From Prevotellaceae bacterium (GTDB taxonomy: Bacteria; Bacteroidota; Bacteroidia; Bacteroidales; Paludibacteraceae): DNA of 10,345 nt. Below, piece after piece: positions 1 through 6,088 of this stretch. The stretch lies in NCBI GenBank assembly GCA_031270425.1, contig JAISXQ010000049.1:1-10345 (forward strand), written 5' to 3'. The notes under the pieces were generated by a model. The model was not told where the DNA came from, did not search any database, and worked only from the letters and a program-made list of their open reading frames with translations. A program made the translations under genes and the position numbers. The number at the start of each line of letters is the position of its first letter. The stretch's first letter is position 1.

Positions 1-492
1 CTCACGCGACTTATGATTATTGAAGACCAACCGGCGTGGAACCCGCATATTCGTTCTTCGGAATCATTGCGTAAAACGCCAAAACGCCATTTGACTGACG
101 TTTCGCTTGCTGTTGCAACACTTGGTTTAGACAAAAATGCACTGTTGAAAGATGTAAAATATGTTGGTTTTTTGTTTGAAACGATGGCAACGCACGATTT
201 ACGCGTGTATGCACAAGCGAACGATGCACAAGTTTATTATTATCGTGATTCAAGCGGTTTGGAAATCGACGCCATTGTACAAAAACGAAACGGTGATTGG
301 GCTGCTTTTGAAATAAAACTTGGTATCGGGCAAACAGACGAAGCCGCAAAAAATTTGTTGAAATTTGCTTCTGTTATTGATACCGAAAAAACAAAAGCGC
401 CTAAATCGCTGAATATCATTATAGGAACGGGGTTCACATATCGCCGTGCCGACGGGATTAATGTAATTTCGCTGGCTTCACTGGGAAAATAA
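1..492 (+). CDS. DUF4143-type AAA ATPase, C-terminal part (5'-truncated by window edge)
   Basis: The reading frame is open from the first base (Leu-Thr-Arg-Leu before the first Met at 13), so this is the end of a longer gene and the Met at 13 is unlikely to be its start. The visible part corresponds to the C-terminal DUF4143 region of ATPases with an N-terminal AAA_14 domain. Numbering from that Met, a GFLFETM segment (52-58) is followed by a PD-(D/E)XK-like core, LEID at 83-86 and FEIKLG at 99-104, giving a D86 / E100-x-K102 pattern. The P-loop half lies outside the window. The cellular role of these proteins is poorly known and they are often scattered as accessory genes. A second ATPase of the same broad class follows 102 bp downstream. 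The family call is fairly sure; no specific function is assigned. Confidence 0.85.
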   Translation, partial: LTRLMIIEDQPAWNPHIRSSESLRKTPKRHLTDVSLAVATLGLDKNALLKDVKYVGFLFETMATHDLRVYAQANDAQVYYYRDSSGLEIDAIVQKRNGDWAAFEIKLGIGQTDEAAKNLLKFASVIDTEKTKAPKSLNIIIGTGFTYRRADGINVISLASLGK

Positions 493-541
493 TAATGCAA
501 ATTATGTATATTTGTATATGCAATTTTCACTCGAAAGTGTA

Positions 542-572
542 TTTTGTAATATCTAAAAAAGTTATATCTTTG
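542..572 (+). promoter_or_regulatory. Bacteroidota-type promoter upstream of the second ATPase
   Basis: A TATCTTTG -7 element lies at 565-572 and a TTTTG -33-like element at 542-546, with 18 bp between them, 22 bp before the ATG at 595. This matches the Bacteroidota sigma-ABfr consensus (TTTG / TAnnTTTG). A further match, TATATTTG at 507-514, lies upstream without a clear -33 partner and could be a second promoter. Confidence 0.6.
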
Positions 573-594
573 CATTTTCAAATATACGTTTGTT

Positions 595-1791
595 ATGGAA
601 ACATTAATAAATACATATCGTTCAAGGCTGGAACAGATTGATAATAAGTTTGTTCGCTACCTGATGCCGCAGATTAACTGGAACAACCGGCTTTTTGCAA
701 TTATTGGTTCGCGCGGAACGGGCAAAACAACGCTTATGTTGCAATACATCAAGCAAAACCTTGATATGTCGAAAACGTTTTATATGAGTTTGGATGAGTT
801 GTATTTTTCTACCAACAGGCTTCTTTATACGGTGGATAAACTGTATAAAGAAGGTATTACGCACTTTTTCATTGACGAAATACACAAGTACCCTTATAAT
901 ACTTGGGCACAGGAACTGAAAAATATCTATGATTCGTATCCTGATGTAAAAGTAGTTTTTTCGGGTTCGTCAATTTTAAATATTTACAGAGGAAATGCCG
1001 ACTTGAGCCGTCGTGCACTGAATTACGAATTGTTTGGCTTGTCGTTTCGCGAATTTCTGGAATTTGAGGGAATTAAAAAAATTGCGCCTGTTTCGTTGGA
1101 CGATTTATTAAAAAATCACATTTCGATTGCATCAGAAATCATCAGGGATATAAAAATTCTGCCGCTTTTCCGCAACTATCTGAAAATTGGGTATTTCCCT
1201 TATTATAAAGAAGATACATTCGACTATCGCTCACGTTTGTTGAATACGGTCAATGCAACTCTCGAAACGGATTTGCCGGCGGTGGAAAATATTGAGTTTG
1301 TCTCGGTCATTAAACTCAAACGCCTGCTTGCCGTCATTGCAGGACTGACGCCTTTTACACCGAATATGTCGCAGTTGGCGGGTATGGTTGAAATTCAGCG
1401 CAGTAACTTGTTGAAATCGCTCGAAATGCTGGAGCGGGCGCGAATGTTGGGATTGTTGCGCAATGCCAATAAAAAACTGCAATATTTGAGCAAGCCCGAA
1501 AAAATTTTTTTGGACAATCCGAATTTAGCATACTCTCTCGGCGGAAACAATCCGAATATTGGCAATTTGCGCGAAACATTTTTTTTCAACCAATTACGAA
1601 TTGTTGGGAAAATTGAAAGCGCCGCGCAAGGCGATTTTACTGTCGATGGAAAATACATTTTTGAGGTGGGCGGCAATGGCAAGAAATTCACGCAAATTGC
1701 CGGCTTGCCTGATTCATATCTTGCAATTGACGAAATAGAAATGGGTTTTGGTAACAAAATTCCACTTTGGTTGTTTGGATTATTATATTAG
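595..1791 (+). CDS. AAA ATPase (AAA_14) with degenerate C-terminal nuclease-like domain
   Basis: A complete 398-residue P-loop ATPase. The Walker A motif GSRGTGKT is at 38-45 and Walker B FFIDEIH at 91-97, with a sensor-1-like stretch VFSGSS at 121-126. Then comes the DLSRRALNYELFGLSFREFL segment (136-155) typical of this ATPase class. Residues about 240-300 look like a winged-helix region. The C-terminus (about 325-398) resembles the PD-(D/E)XK-like end of DUF4143 proteins, but it reads FEVGG at 356-360 where the neighbouring upstream protein has FEIK, so the usual lysine is missing. The end IPLWLFGLLY is a natural terminus for this group, so I read it as intact. The ATG at 595 follows a good promoter. 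ATP binding and probable hydrolysis follow from the motifs; substrate and role are unknown. It has its own promoter, so it need not be co-transcribed with the upstream paralogue. Confidence 0.88.
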   Translation: METLINTYRSRLEQIDNKFVRYLMPQINWNNRLFAIIGSRGTGKTTLMLQYIKQNLDMSKTFYMSLDELYFSTNRLLYTVDKLYKEGITHFFIDEIHKYPYNTWAQELKNIYDSYPDVKVVFSGSSILNIYRGNADLSRRALNYELFGLSFREFLEFEGIKKIAPVSLDDLLKNHISIASEIIRDIKILPLFRNYLKIGYFPYYKEDTFDYRSRLLNTVNATLETDLPAVENIEFVSVIKLKRLLAVIAGLTPFTPNMSQLAGMVEIQRSNLLKSLEMLERARMLGLLRNANKKLQYLSKPEKIFLDNPNLAYSLGGNNPNIGNLRETFFFNQLRIVGKIESAAQGDFTVDGKYIFEVGGNGKKFTQIAGLPDSYLAIDEIEMGFGNKIPLWLFGLLY

Positions 1792-1985
1792 TCATCTTAA
1801 TTTATATTTTTGTCGGAATCTGTATAAAGATGAACAATATGACCGCAAATACCGATTATAGACAGTGGCTTGGCGATTTGAAAATTGGAATTTCGGAATA
1901 CAAACTTGCAAAGTTGTTGCCCGAAGATTTCAGATCGTCGCTGCCTTCTATTCAGGAAATTGAAGAAAAATTGAGCGAAATATAA
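1767..1985 (+). pseudogene. Small ORF with a YhcG/DUF1016-like C-terminal tail, probable gene remnant
   Basis: The frame is open from 1755 and its only reasonable early start is TTG at 1767, inside the last 25 bp of the ATPase gene, giving 72 residues. That reading starts with a hydrophobic stretch (about residues 4-20) that could span the membrane. Starting at ATG 1830 instead gives 51 soluble residues. The last ~35 residues (KIGISEYKLAKLLPEDF, then RSSLPSIQEIEEKL) strongly resemble the extreme C-terminus of DUF1016/YhcG PD-(D/E)XK nucleases, which end in an IGxxEY...LP..L...LPSIEEIE pattern. No catalytic nuclease domain is present upstream, so only the tail survives, perhaps after a deletion. 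The hydrophobic N-terminus may simply be out-of-frame ATPase sequence. It could still be expressed as a small protein. The resemblance is recalled, not searched. Confidence 0.5.
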
Positions 1986-2007
1986 CCGACTATTGATACG
2001 ATTTTAA

Positions 2008-3156
2008 ATGAAAAAACTAATCCTCGTCGCCGGAGCGCGTCCCAACTTTATGAAAATAGCGCCCCTGATGCACGCTTTAAAGAATAATGACAAAATAAAA
2101 CCTGTTTTGGTACATACCGGGCAGCATTACGACGTGAAAATGTCGGGACAATTTTTTGAAGAACTCAACATTCCGGCGCCCGATATTAATCTGGAAGTAG
2201 GTTCGGCGAGCCACGCCGTACAGACGGCAAGGATTATGGAAAGTTTTGAGAAAGTCTGTATAGACGAAAACCCCGATTTTGTTTTGGTGGTCGGGGATGT
2301 GAACAGCACGGCGGCTTGTACTTTGGTCGCTTCCAAATTAGGCATTACAACCATTCATTACGAAGCCGGACTTCGCAGTCGCGATCGCACTATGCCCGAA
2401 GAAATAAACCGTCTGGTAACGGACGCTATCAGCGATGTCTTTATCACGACAAGCGTTGACGCGGATGAAAATCTGCTGAAAGAAGGCGTGGACGCCGAAA
2501 AAATTCACATGCTGGGAAATCTGATGATTGACTCTCTGGCTGCAAATATTGAAAAAGCCCAAAAAACACCGCTGACTTTCACTTTATTGAACCGGAATAA
2601 TTCTATTTCTGTGGAAAGCTCAAAGCCCCTGCCTTGTGAGGAAGGGTTGGCGAAAGGTCGATACGGAGTGCTTACCTTCCACCGTCCCGGAAATGTGGAC
2701 AACAAAGAAGCGTTAAGTAATTTAGTGGAAATATGGGGGAAAATTTCAGAAAAAATTCCTTTGGTTTTTCCCGTTCATCCGCGAACGTACAAGAATATCC
2801 AAAATTTTGGTTTACAATCGCTTATCAATGGCTATCCGCAATTATATTTTATTGAGCCGCTCGGCTATTTGCAATTTATCCATTTAGTAAGCAAGTCCAT
2901 GTTTGCCTTGACCGACTCGGGCGGCATTCAGGAAGAAACAACGTATATGAACATTCCCTGCCTGACTGTCCGTCCGAATACAGAACGCCCTGTAACTATT
3001 TGGGAAGGAAGTAATAAGTTGATTAAAATGGAAGATATTTCGGATGAAATACAGTTGATATTGGACGGAAAAGGAAAAAGAGGAACAGTACCTCGGTATT
3101 GGGACGGAAAGACTGCTCAGAGAATAATTGAGTTGATTGAAAAAGGCTATAATTAA
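2008..3156 (+). CDS. wecB: UDP-N-acetylglucosamine 2-epimerase (non-hydrolysing)
   Basis: Cytoplasmic enzyme interconverting UDP-GlcNAc and UDP-ManNAc, which feeds ManNAc-derived sugars into surface polysaccharide. The 382 residues cover the whole fold. Visible motifs are GARPNFMKIAP (9-19), HTGQHYD (36-42), GDVNST (96-101), HYEAGLRSRDRTMPEEINR (117-135), HRPGNVD (225-231), PVHPRT (256-261) and LTDSGGIQEE (301-310). Candidates for the catalytic residues known in E. coli WecB (D95, E117, E131, H213) are D97, E119, E132 and H225. The shift of +1 to +2 for the first three and +12 for the His shows about ten extra residues between E132 and H225, where a palindromic element is inserted. The ATG starts 22 bp after the preceding small ORF; no clear promoter is visible in that gap. 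No other polysaccharide genes are in view, so the pathway cannot be named. Confidence 0.93.
   Translation: MKKLILVAGARPNFMKIAPLMHALKNNDKIKPVLVHTGQHYDVKMSGQFFEELNIPAPDINLEVGSASHAVQTARIMESFEKVCIDENPDFVLVVGDVNSTAACTLVASKLGITTIHYEAGLRSRDRTMPEEINRLVTDAISDVFITTSVDADENLLKEGVDAEKIHMLGNLMIDSLAANIEKAQKTPLTFTLLNRNNSISVESSKPLPCEEGLAKGRYGVLTFHRPGNVDNKEALSNLVEIWGKISEKIPLVFPVHPRTYKNIQNFGLQSLINGYPQLYFIEPLGYLQFIHLVSKSMFALTDSGGIQEETTYMNIPCLTVRPNTERPVTIWEGSNKLIKMEDISDEIQLILDGKGKRGTVPRYWDGKTAQRIIELIEKGYN
2619..2657. repeat. Palindromic element inserted in frame in wecB
   Basis: The arms CCCTGCCT (2627-2634) and AGGAAGGG (2639-2646) pair with one mismatch around a TGTG loop. They are followed by TTGG at 2647-2650. 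The pattern is a degenerate form of the CCCCTCCCTTGTGAGGGAGGGG type of short dispersed palindrome seen in many Bacteroidota genomes. It encodes SSKPLPCEEGLAKG (residues 205-218) in a place where WecB homologues have a shorter linker. Only this copy is seen in the window, so the dispersed nature is inferred. Confidence 0.6.
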
Positions 3157-3172
3157 TAATACTGTTGTATAA

Positions 3173-3640
3173 TACAAGACGAGCAGGAAGCTGAAAATCA
3201 ATAAAAAGACGTCTCTTGACTGGCGGCACAAGATACTTTCTTCGTATGAACAGGACACAGGCGACGAGTTTGAAAGTGTAGTCGAAAGCAACGAAACATT
3301 TTTTGAACACTCTGAAAAAAGGAATAAACATCTGAAAGAAGAAACGATATTATGTTCTGACGAACACGTCAGTTACAAGGATTATTCAAAAGACTGTTCA
3401 TTGAAACACACAGTATTACATTCTGACTTAAAACAATATATAAAACAGAAAATTTATCATATTCAACAGGTGAATGAGCTACACAACAGATTGAAAAAAT
3501 GGATAGACAATACATTTTGGGGTGTTTCAACAAAATACTTACAAAATTATCTGAACTGGTTTTACCTGCGGGAAAAACTGAAAAGCGAAAGTATCACGGT
3601 AGAAAACAGTACCGATACAATAATTTTGCCTGCGAAATGA
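3173..3640 (+). pseudogene. Degraded IS1595-type (ISXO2-like) transposase
   Basis: One frame is open from 3173 to the TGA at 3638-3640 with no ATG, and its translation is recognisably ISXO2-like/IS1595 transposase. Near the front, SLDWRHKILSSYEQ (3212-3253) matches the family's FDWRHKIL block. VVESNETFF (3272-3298) matches VEADETFF, so the first catalytic Asp appears as Asn. SEKRNKHLK leads directly into EETILCSDEHVSY (3332-3370). In full-length members these two blocks are separated by a segment of roughly 50 residues containing the RKRGG region, so an internal in-frame deletion is likely. The end, NELHNRLKKW then GVSTKYLQNYLNWF (3472-3576), is the conserved C-terminal block. The N-terminal zinc-ribbon part is also missing. 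The copy cannot be active. It fills most of the 589-bp gap between wecB and icd. Confidence 0.85.
3621..3628 (+). promoter_or_regulatory. Possible -7 element for icd inside the transposase remnant
   Basis: TAATTTTG fits TAnnTTTG. It is the only good match I see in the last ~130 bp before icd. There is no clear -33 partner, and it lies over the last codons of the decayed transposase. Confidence 0.25.
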
Positions 3641-3745
3641 TTTTTAGCAACAATATAATTAACCAATTAACCAGAGCCAAATTAGAATTGTAAATCGACG
3701 TAGTCAAATCTTGAAATTTAGCTCTACTTCCCAATAGTCCCTATT
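3641..3745. other. Intergenic leader of icd, possible right end of the IS remnant
   Basis: This 105-bp AT-rich stretch contains no gene. Near its end, 3726-3741 reads ACTTCCCAATAGTCCC. On the other strand this begins GGGACTATTGGGAAGT, the GG-starting look of an IS1595-family terminal repeat. No matching left end survives near 3157-3175, so the assignment is a guess from position and composition. If correct, the IS boundary sits four bases before the icd start codon. Confidence 0.3.
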
Positions 3746-4966
3746 ATGATTATCAACGTAAAAAATCCCGTAGTCGAACTCGACGGCGATGAAATGACCC
3801 GTATTATTTGGCATTTCATCAAAAAAGAATTGATACTTCCGTATTTGAATCTGGATATTAAATATTTCGATTTAAGCATACAAAACCGCGATTTAACCAA
3901 TGATCAGGTTACGGTTGACGCGGCAAATGCCATTAACAAATACAACGTCGGCATTAAATGTGCCACCATTACGCCCGACGAAGCGCGGGTCGAAGAATTT
4001 GGGTTAAAAAAAATGTGGAAATCGCCCAACGGAACGCTTCGAAACATTATCGGAGGAACGGTTTTCCGCGAACCCATCATTATCGGCAATATTCCCCGTT
4101 ACGTGCAGGGATGGACGCAGCCTCTCATTATCGGACGCCATGCTTTTGGCGACCAATACAAAGCGACCGACGCCGTTATCAAGGGAAAAGGCGTGTTAAA
4201 AATGACTTTTACCAACGAATCCGGCGAAACTCAAACCTGGGAAGTATTCAACTTCGATGGCGACGGCGTAGCGATGACCATGTACAATACCGACGAATCG
4301 ATTTACGGTTTTGCACGCTCGTCATTTCAAATGGCATTGACAAAGAAATATCCGCTTTATATGTCCACCAAAAACACCATTCTGAAAGCTTACGACGGAC
4401 GTTTTAAGGATATTTTTCAAGAAGTCTACGAAAAAGAGTTTAAAGCCAATTTTGAAAAAGCGGGATTAACCTACGAACACCGCCTGATAGACGACATGGT
4501 AGCATCCGCCATGAAATGGAAGGGCGGTTTCGTATGGGCTTGCAAAAACTACGACGGCGACGTGCAATCCGACACCGTGGCGCAAGGATTCGGCTCGCTT
4601 GGGCTGATGTCGTCCGTGCTGGTAACACCCGACGGCAAAACCGTAGAAGCCGAAGCGGCGCACGGAACTGTTACCCGCCACTATCGCGCTTACCAACAAG
4701 GCAAAGAAACTTCGACCAATCCCATCGCCTCTATTTTTGCTTGGACAAGAGGACTGACGCATCGCGGAAAGTTAGACGGCAACAAAGCCTTGATTGATTT
4801 CTGCGAAAAGTTGGAACAAGTCTGTATCGAAACTGTTGAAGCGGGCGAAATGACCAAGGATTTAGCTTTGCTGATATACGGCGATAAATTGACGCGCGAA
4901 AATTATTTAAGCACCGAAGAATTTTTGTCGGCTATTAAACGGAGTCTGGATAAGAAATTAGTATAA
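3746..4966 (+). CDS. icd: NADP-dependent isocitrate dehydrogenase, eukaryotic-type dimer
   Basis: Oxidative decarboxylation of isocitrate to 2-oxoglutarate with reduction of NADP+, in the cytoplasm (TCA cycle, glutamate and NADPH supply). The 406 residues match the length and motifs of the eukaryotic-like homodimeric class rather than the E. coli Icd type. Visible are the isocitrate-binding SPNGTLRN at 93-100 with R109 and R131 ([13 protein letters not shown], 130-142), STKNTILK at 207-214 with the expected catalytic Lys209, and the metal-binding LIDDMVA (247-253). [18 protein letters not shown] is at 273-290. HGTVTRHYR at 306-314 carries R311 and H312, equivalent to the residues that select NADP in human IDH1. 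The ATG at 3746 fits the conserved N-terminus. The upstream region is occupied by IS debris, so its promoter is uncertain. Confidence 0.96.
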   Translation: MIINVKNPVVELDGDEMTRIIWHFIKKELILPYLNLDIKYFDLSIQNRDLTNDQVTVDAANAINKYNVGIKCATITPDEARVEEFGLKKMWKSPNGTLRNIIGGTVFREPIIIGNIPRYVQGWTQPLIIGRHAFGDQYKATDAVIKGKGVLKMTFTNESGETQTWEVFNFDGDGVAMTMYNTDESIYGFARSSFQMALTKKYPLYMSTKNTILKAYDGRFKDIFQEVYEKEFKANFEKAGLTYEHRLIDDMVASAMKWKGGFVWACKNYDGDVQSDTVAQGFGSLGLMSSVLVTPDGKTVEAEAAHGTVTRHYRAYQQGKETSTNPIASIFAWTRGLTHRGKLDGNKALIDFCEKLEQVCIETVEAGEMTKDLALLIYGDKLTRENYLSTEEFLSAIKRSLDKKLV

Positions 4967-4973
4967 AAAATCG

Positions 4974-4981
4974 TATCTTTG
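4974..4981 (+). promoter_or_regulatory. Bacteroidota -7 element upstream of the GNAT gene
   Basis: TATCTTTG begins eight bases after the icd stop codon and ends 34 bp before the ATG at 5016. A convincing -33 TTTG is not seen at the usual distance. It suggests the acetyltransferase gene has its own transcript. Confidence 0.5.
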
Positions 4982-5015
4982 CTTTCTCCTAAACAACTGA
5001 AAAAGTAACGGTACA

Positions 5016-5552
5016 ATGATTTTTCAACGGATAACATCGCCGGGCGACAACCTTTTCCCCGAAATGCTCAAACTCTATAAATCGGCTTTCCCGCCCGAAG
5101 AAAGAAGAAGCGGCGGAGACTTACAGCAGGAAATCGTTAAATCGGAGCGGTTTTACGCCAATGCCGTTATGGAAAACGGCGTCATGTTGGGGATATTTAA
5201 TTACTGGAATTTTGGCACATTCTTTTATCTGGAACATTTCGCCGTAAATCCCGGTTTAAGAGGCAAAAACCTCGGAAGCAAAAGTTTGCAACTCTTTCAC
5301 GACACAGCCTCTGGGCTGCCTATTGTTTTAGAAGTGGAAATGCCCAATACGACGGAAGCTACCCGGAGAATTGAATTTTACAAACGAGCCGGATTTCAGG
5401 TTGTGCCCAAAGATTATGCGCAACCGCCTTACCGTCCCGGCGGATTTATGTTGCCCATGCTTTTGATGACAAATAAGATTCATGCCGTCAAAACGCATTT
5501 CGAAAAAATAAAAAACACAATTTACAGGGAAGTATATCATTTTAAGCCGTAA
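5016..5552 (+). CDS. GNAT-family N-acetyltransferase
   Basis: A 178-residue single-domain protein of the GNAT fold, which transfers an acetyl group from acetyl-CoA to an amine. The acetyl-CoA-binding motif A is seen as LEHFAVNPGLRGKNLGSKSL (72-91). Its R82-G-K-N-L-G has Asn where the classic R/Q-x-x-G-x-G has its first Gly, a variation seen in other GNATs. The strand LPIVLEVEMP (101-110) and the helix RRIEFYKRAGFQ (117-128) complete the usual motif B region, where the Tyr of FYKRAGF is the common general acid. FPPEERR near residue 25 is a typical N-terminal element of a subgroup of these enzymes. The substrate cannot be read from the sequence. It lies 49 bp after icd and seems to have its own -7 element. 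Confidence 0.85.
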   Translation: MIFQRITSPGDNLFPEMLKLYKSAFPPEERRSGGDLQQEIVKSERFYANAVMENGVMLGIFNYWNFGTFFYLEHFAVNPGLRGKNLGSKSLQLFHDTASGLPIVLEVEMPNTTEATRRIEFYKRAGFQVVPKDYAQPPYRPGGFMLPMLLMTNKIHAVKTHFEKIKNTIYREVYHFKP

Positions 5553-5604
5553 AAAAAACAGGAAGATTAAGGATTAATTATGAATTATTAAGTTCTTTAC
5601 TGCG

Positions 5605-5633
5605 TTTACAATCAACTGATAAATATATCTTTG
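5605..5633 (+). promoter_or_regulatory. Promoter of the Cys/Lys-rich small protein gene
   Basis: TATCTTTG at 5626-5633 fits the Bacteroidota -7 consensus. TTTAC at 5605-5609 lies at the right distance for a weak -33 element. The ATG is at 5678, behind an A/T-rich leader of about 40 nt with no Shine-Dalgarno. Confidence 0.5.
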
Positions 5634-5677
5634 CGACGATAAATAGATTACAAATTAATTATTTAAAATTACGAAAA

Positions 5678-5920
5678 ATGAAAAATCTATTCGGATTAAT
5701 AATGGCTATTGCCCTTGTAATGGGTTCAGCTAATGTAATGGCTCAGGACAATACAAAAAAAGAAGGCTGTTGCAAAACCAAAACAGAAGCAACGGCAAAC
5801 AAGAAAGAGTGCACAGGAGAAAAGAAAGAAGGCTGCAAAAAAGACGCCGACAAAAAAGAATGTGCAAAGGGAGAAAAAAAAGAATGCTGTAAAAAAGGAG
5901 AACAAACAGCGAAAAAGTAA
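5678..5920 (+). CDS. Small exported Cys/Lys-rich protein of unknown function
   Basis: 80 residues. The N-terminus is a signal peptide: MKNLFGLIMAIALVMGSANVMA with a likely cut after A22, and no lipobox. The mature ~58-residue part is extremely polar and consists of loosely repeated KKEC / KKEGC / KKECC units. Cysteines are at 31, 32, 45, 53, 62, 70 and 71, with Lys and Glu filling most of the rest and almost no hydrophobic residues. It should therefore reach the periplasm and is probably not a globular fold. The paired and spaced cysteines suggest metal binding or redox sensitivity, but that is inference only. A dedicated promoter, a real signal peptide and the absence of stops through an A-rich region support a genuine gene. 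I do not recognise a named family. Confidence 0.75.
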   Translation: MKNLFGLIMAIALVMGSANVMAQDNTKKEGCCKTKTEATANKKECTGEKKEGCKKDADKKECAKGEKKECCKKGEQTAKK

Positions 5921-5972
5921 TTTTCCCAAGCTTCACAGGGACAAAAAAGAAGAGTGTCTCAAAAATCAATTA

Positions 5973-6030
5973 GAACACAAATGACACAGGTTTTACGGAT
6001 ATACACAGATAATCAGTGTCATCTGTGTTC
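5973..6030. repeat. Intergenic palindrome (15-bp arms, 28-bp centre)
   Basis: GAACACAAATGACAC (5973-5987) and GTGTCATCTGTGTTC (6016-6030) are inverted copies matching at 14 of 15 positions. The centre contains TTTTACGGATATACACAGAT. The wording (CACAGAT, ACGGAT, GTGTCATCTGTG) is that of a non-coding palindromic repeat I recall as dispersed in Bacteroidota and other genomes. It lies between the small Cys-rich gene and the esterase gene. It could act as a transcription barrier or RNA stabiliser, but there is no T-tract typical of a strong terminator beyond a TTTT. Confidence 0.65.
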
Positions 6031-6088
6031 TTTTAAGACAGTTCGTTTCATTAAATAAAATATCAACCGACTTATAAAAACATCACGT

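Noticed and set aside
493-594. AT-rich near-palindrome ATGCAAATTATGTATATTTG around 495-521
   Set aside because: The symmetry is short, made mostly of A and T, and overlaps a promoter-like TATATTTG, so it is not convincing as an operator or repeat.
3499-3693. 64-codon plus-strand ORF overlapping the transposase relic
   Set aside because: It runs in a different frame over the conserved transposase C-terminal block and its translation shows no recognisable features.
1-3745. Left third as a defence island or toxin-antitoxin system
   Set aside because: DUF4143-type ATPases, a nuclease tail remnant and IS debris are compatible with an accessory region, but no intact effector, toxin or known defence gene set is visible.
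3958-4407. 149-codon ORF in another frame inside icd, with other long minus-strand frames in icd and the epimerase gene
   Set aside because: Arg-rich or composition-biased translations lying wholly inside strongly conserved enzymes; shadows of the real genes.
5726-5969. Phe/Cys-rich minus-strand frames opposite the Cys/Lys-rich gene
   Set aside because: They are the reverse reading of AAA/AAG/TGC-rich codons and lack any start context or promoter; the plus-strand frame has a signal peptide and promoter.
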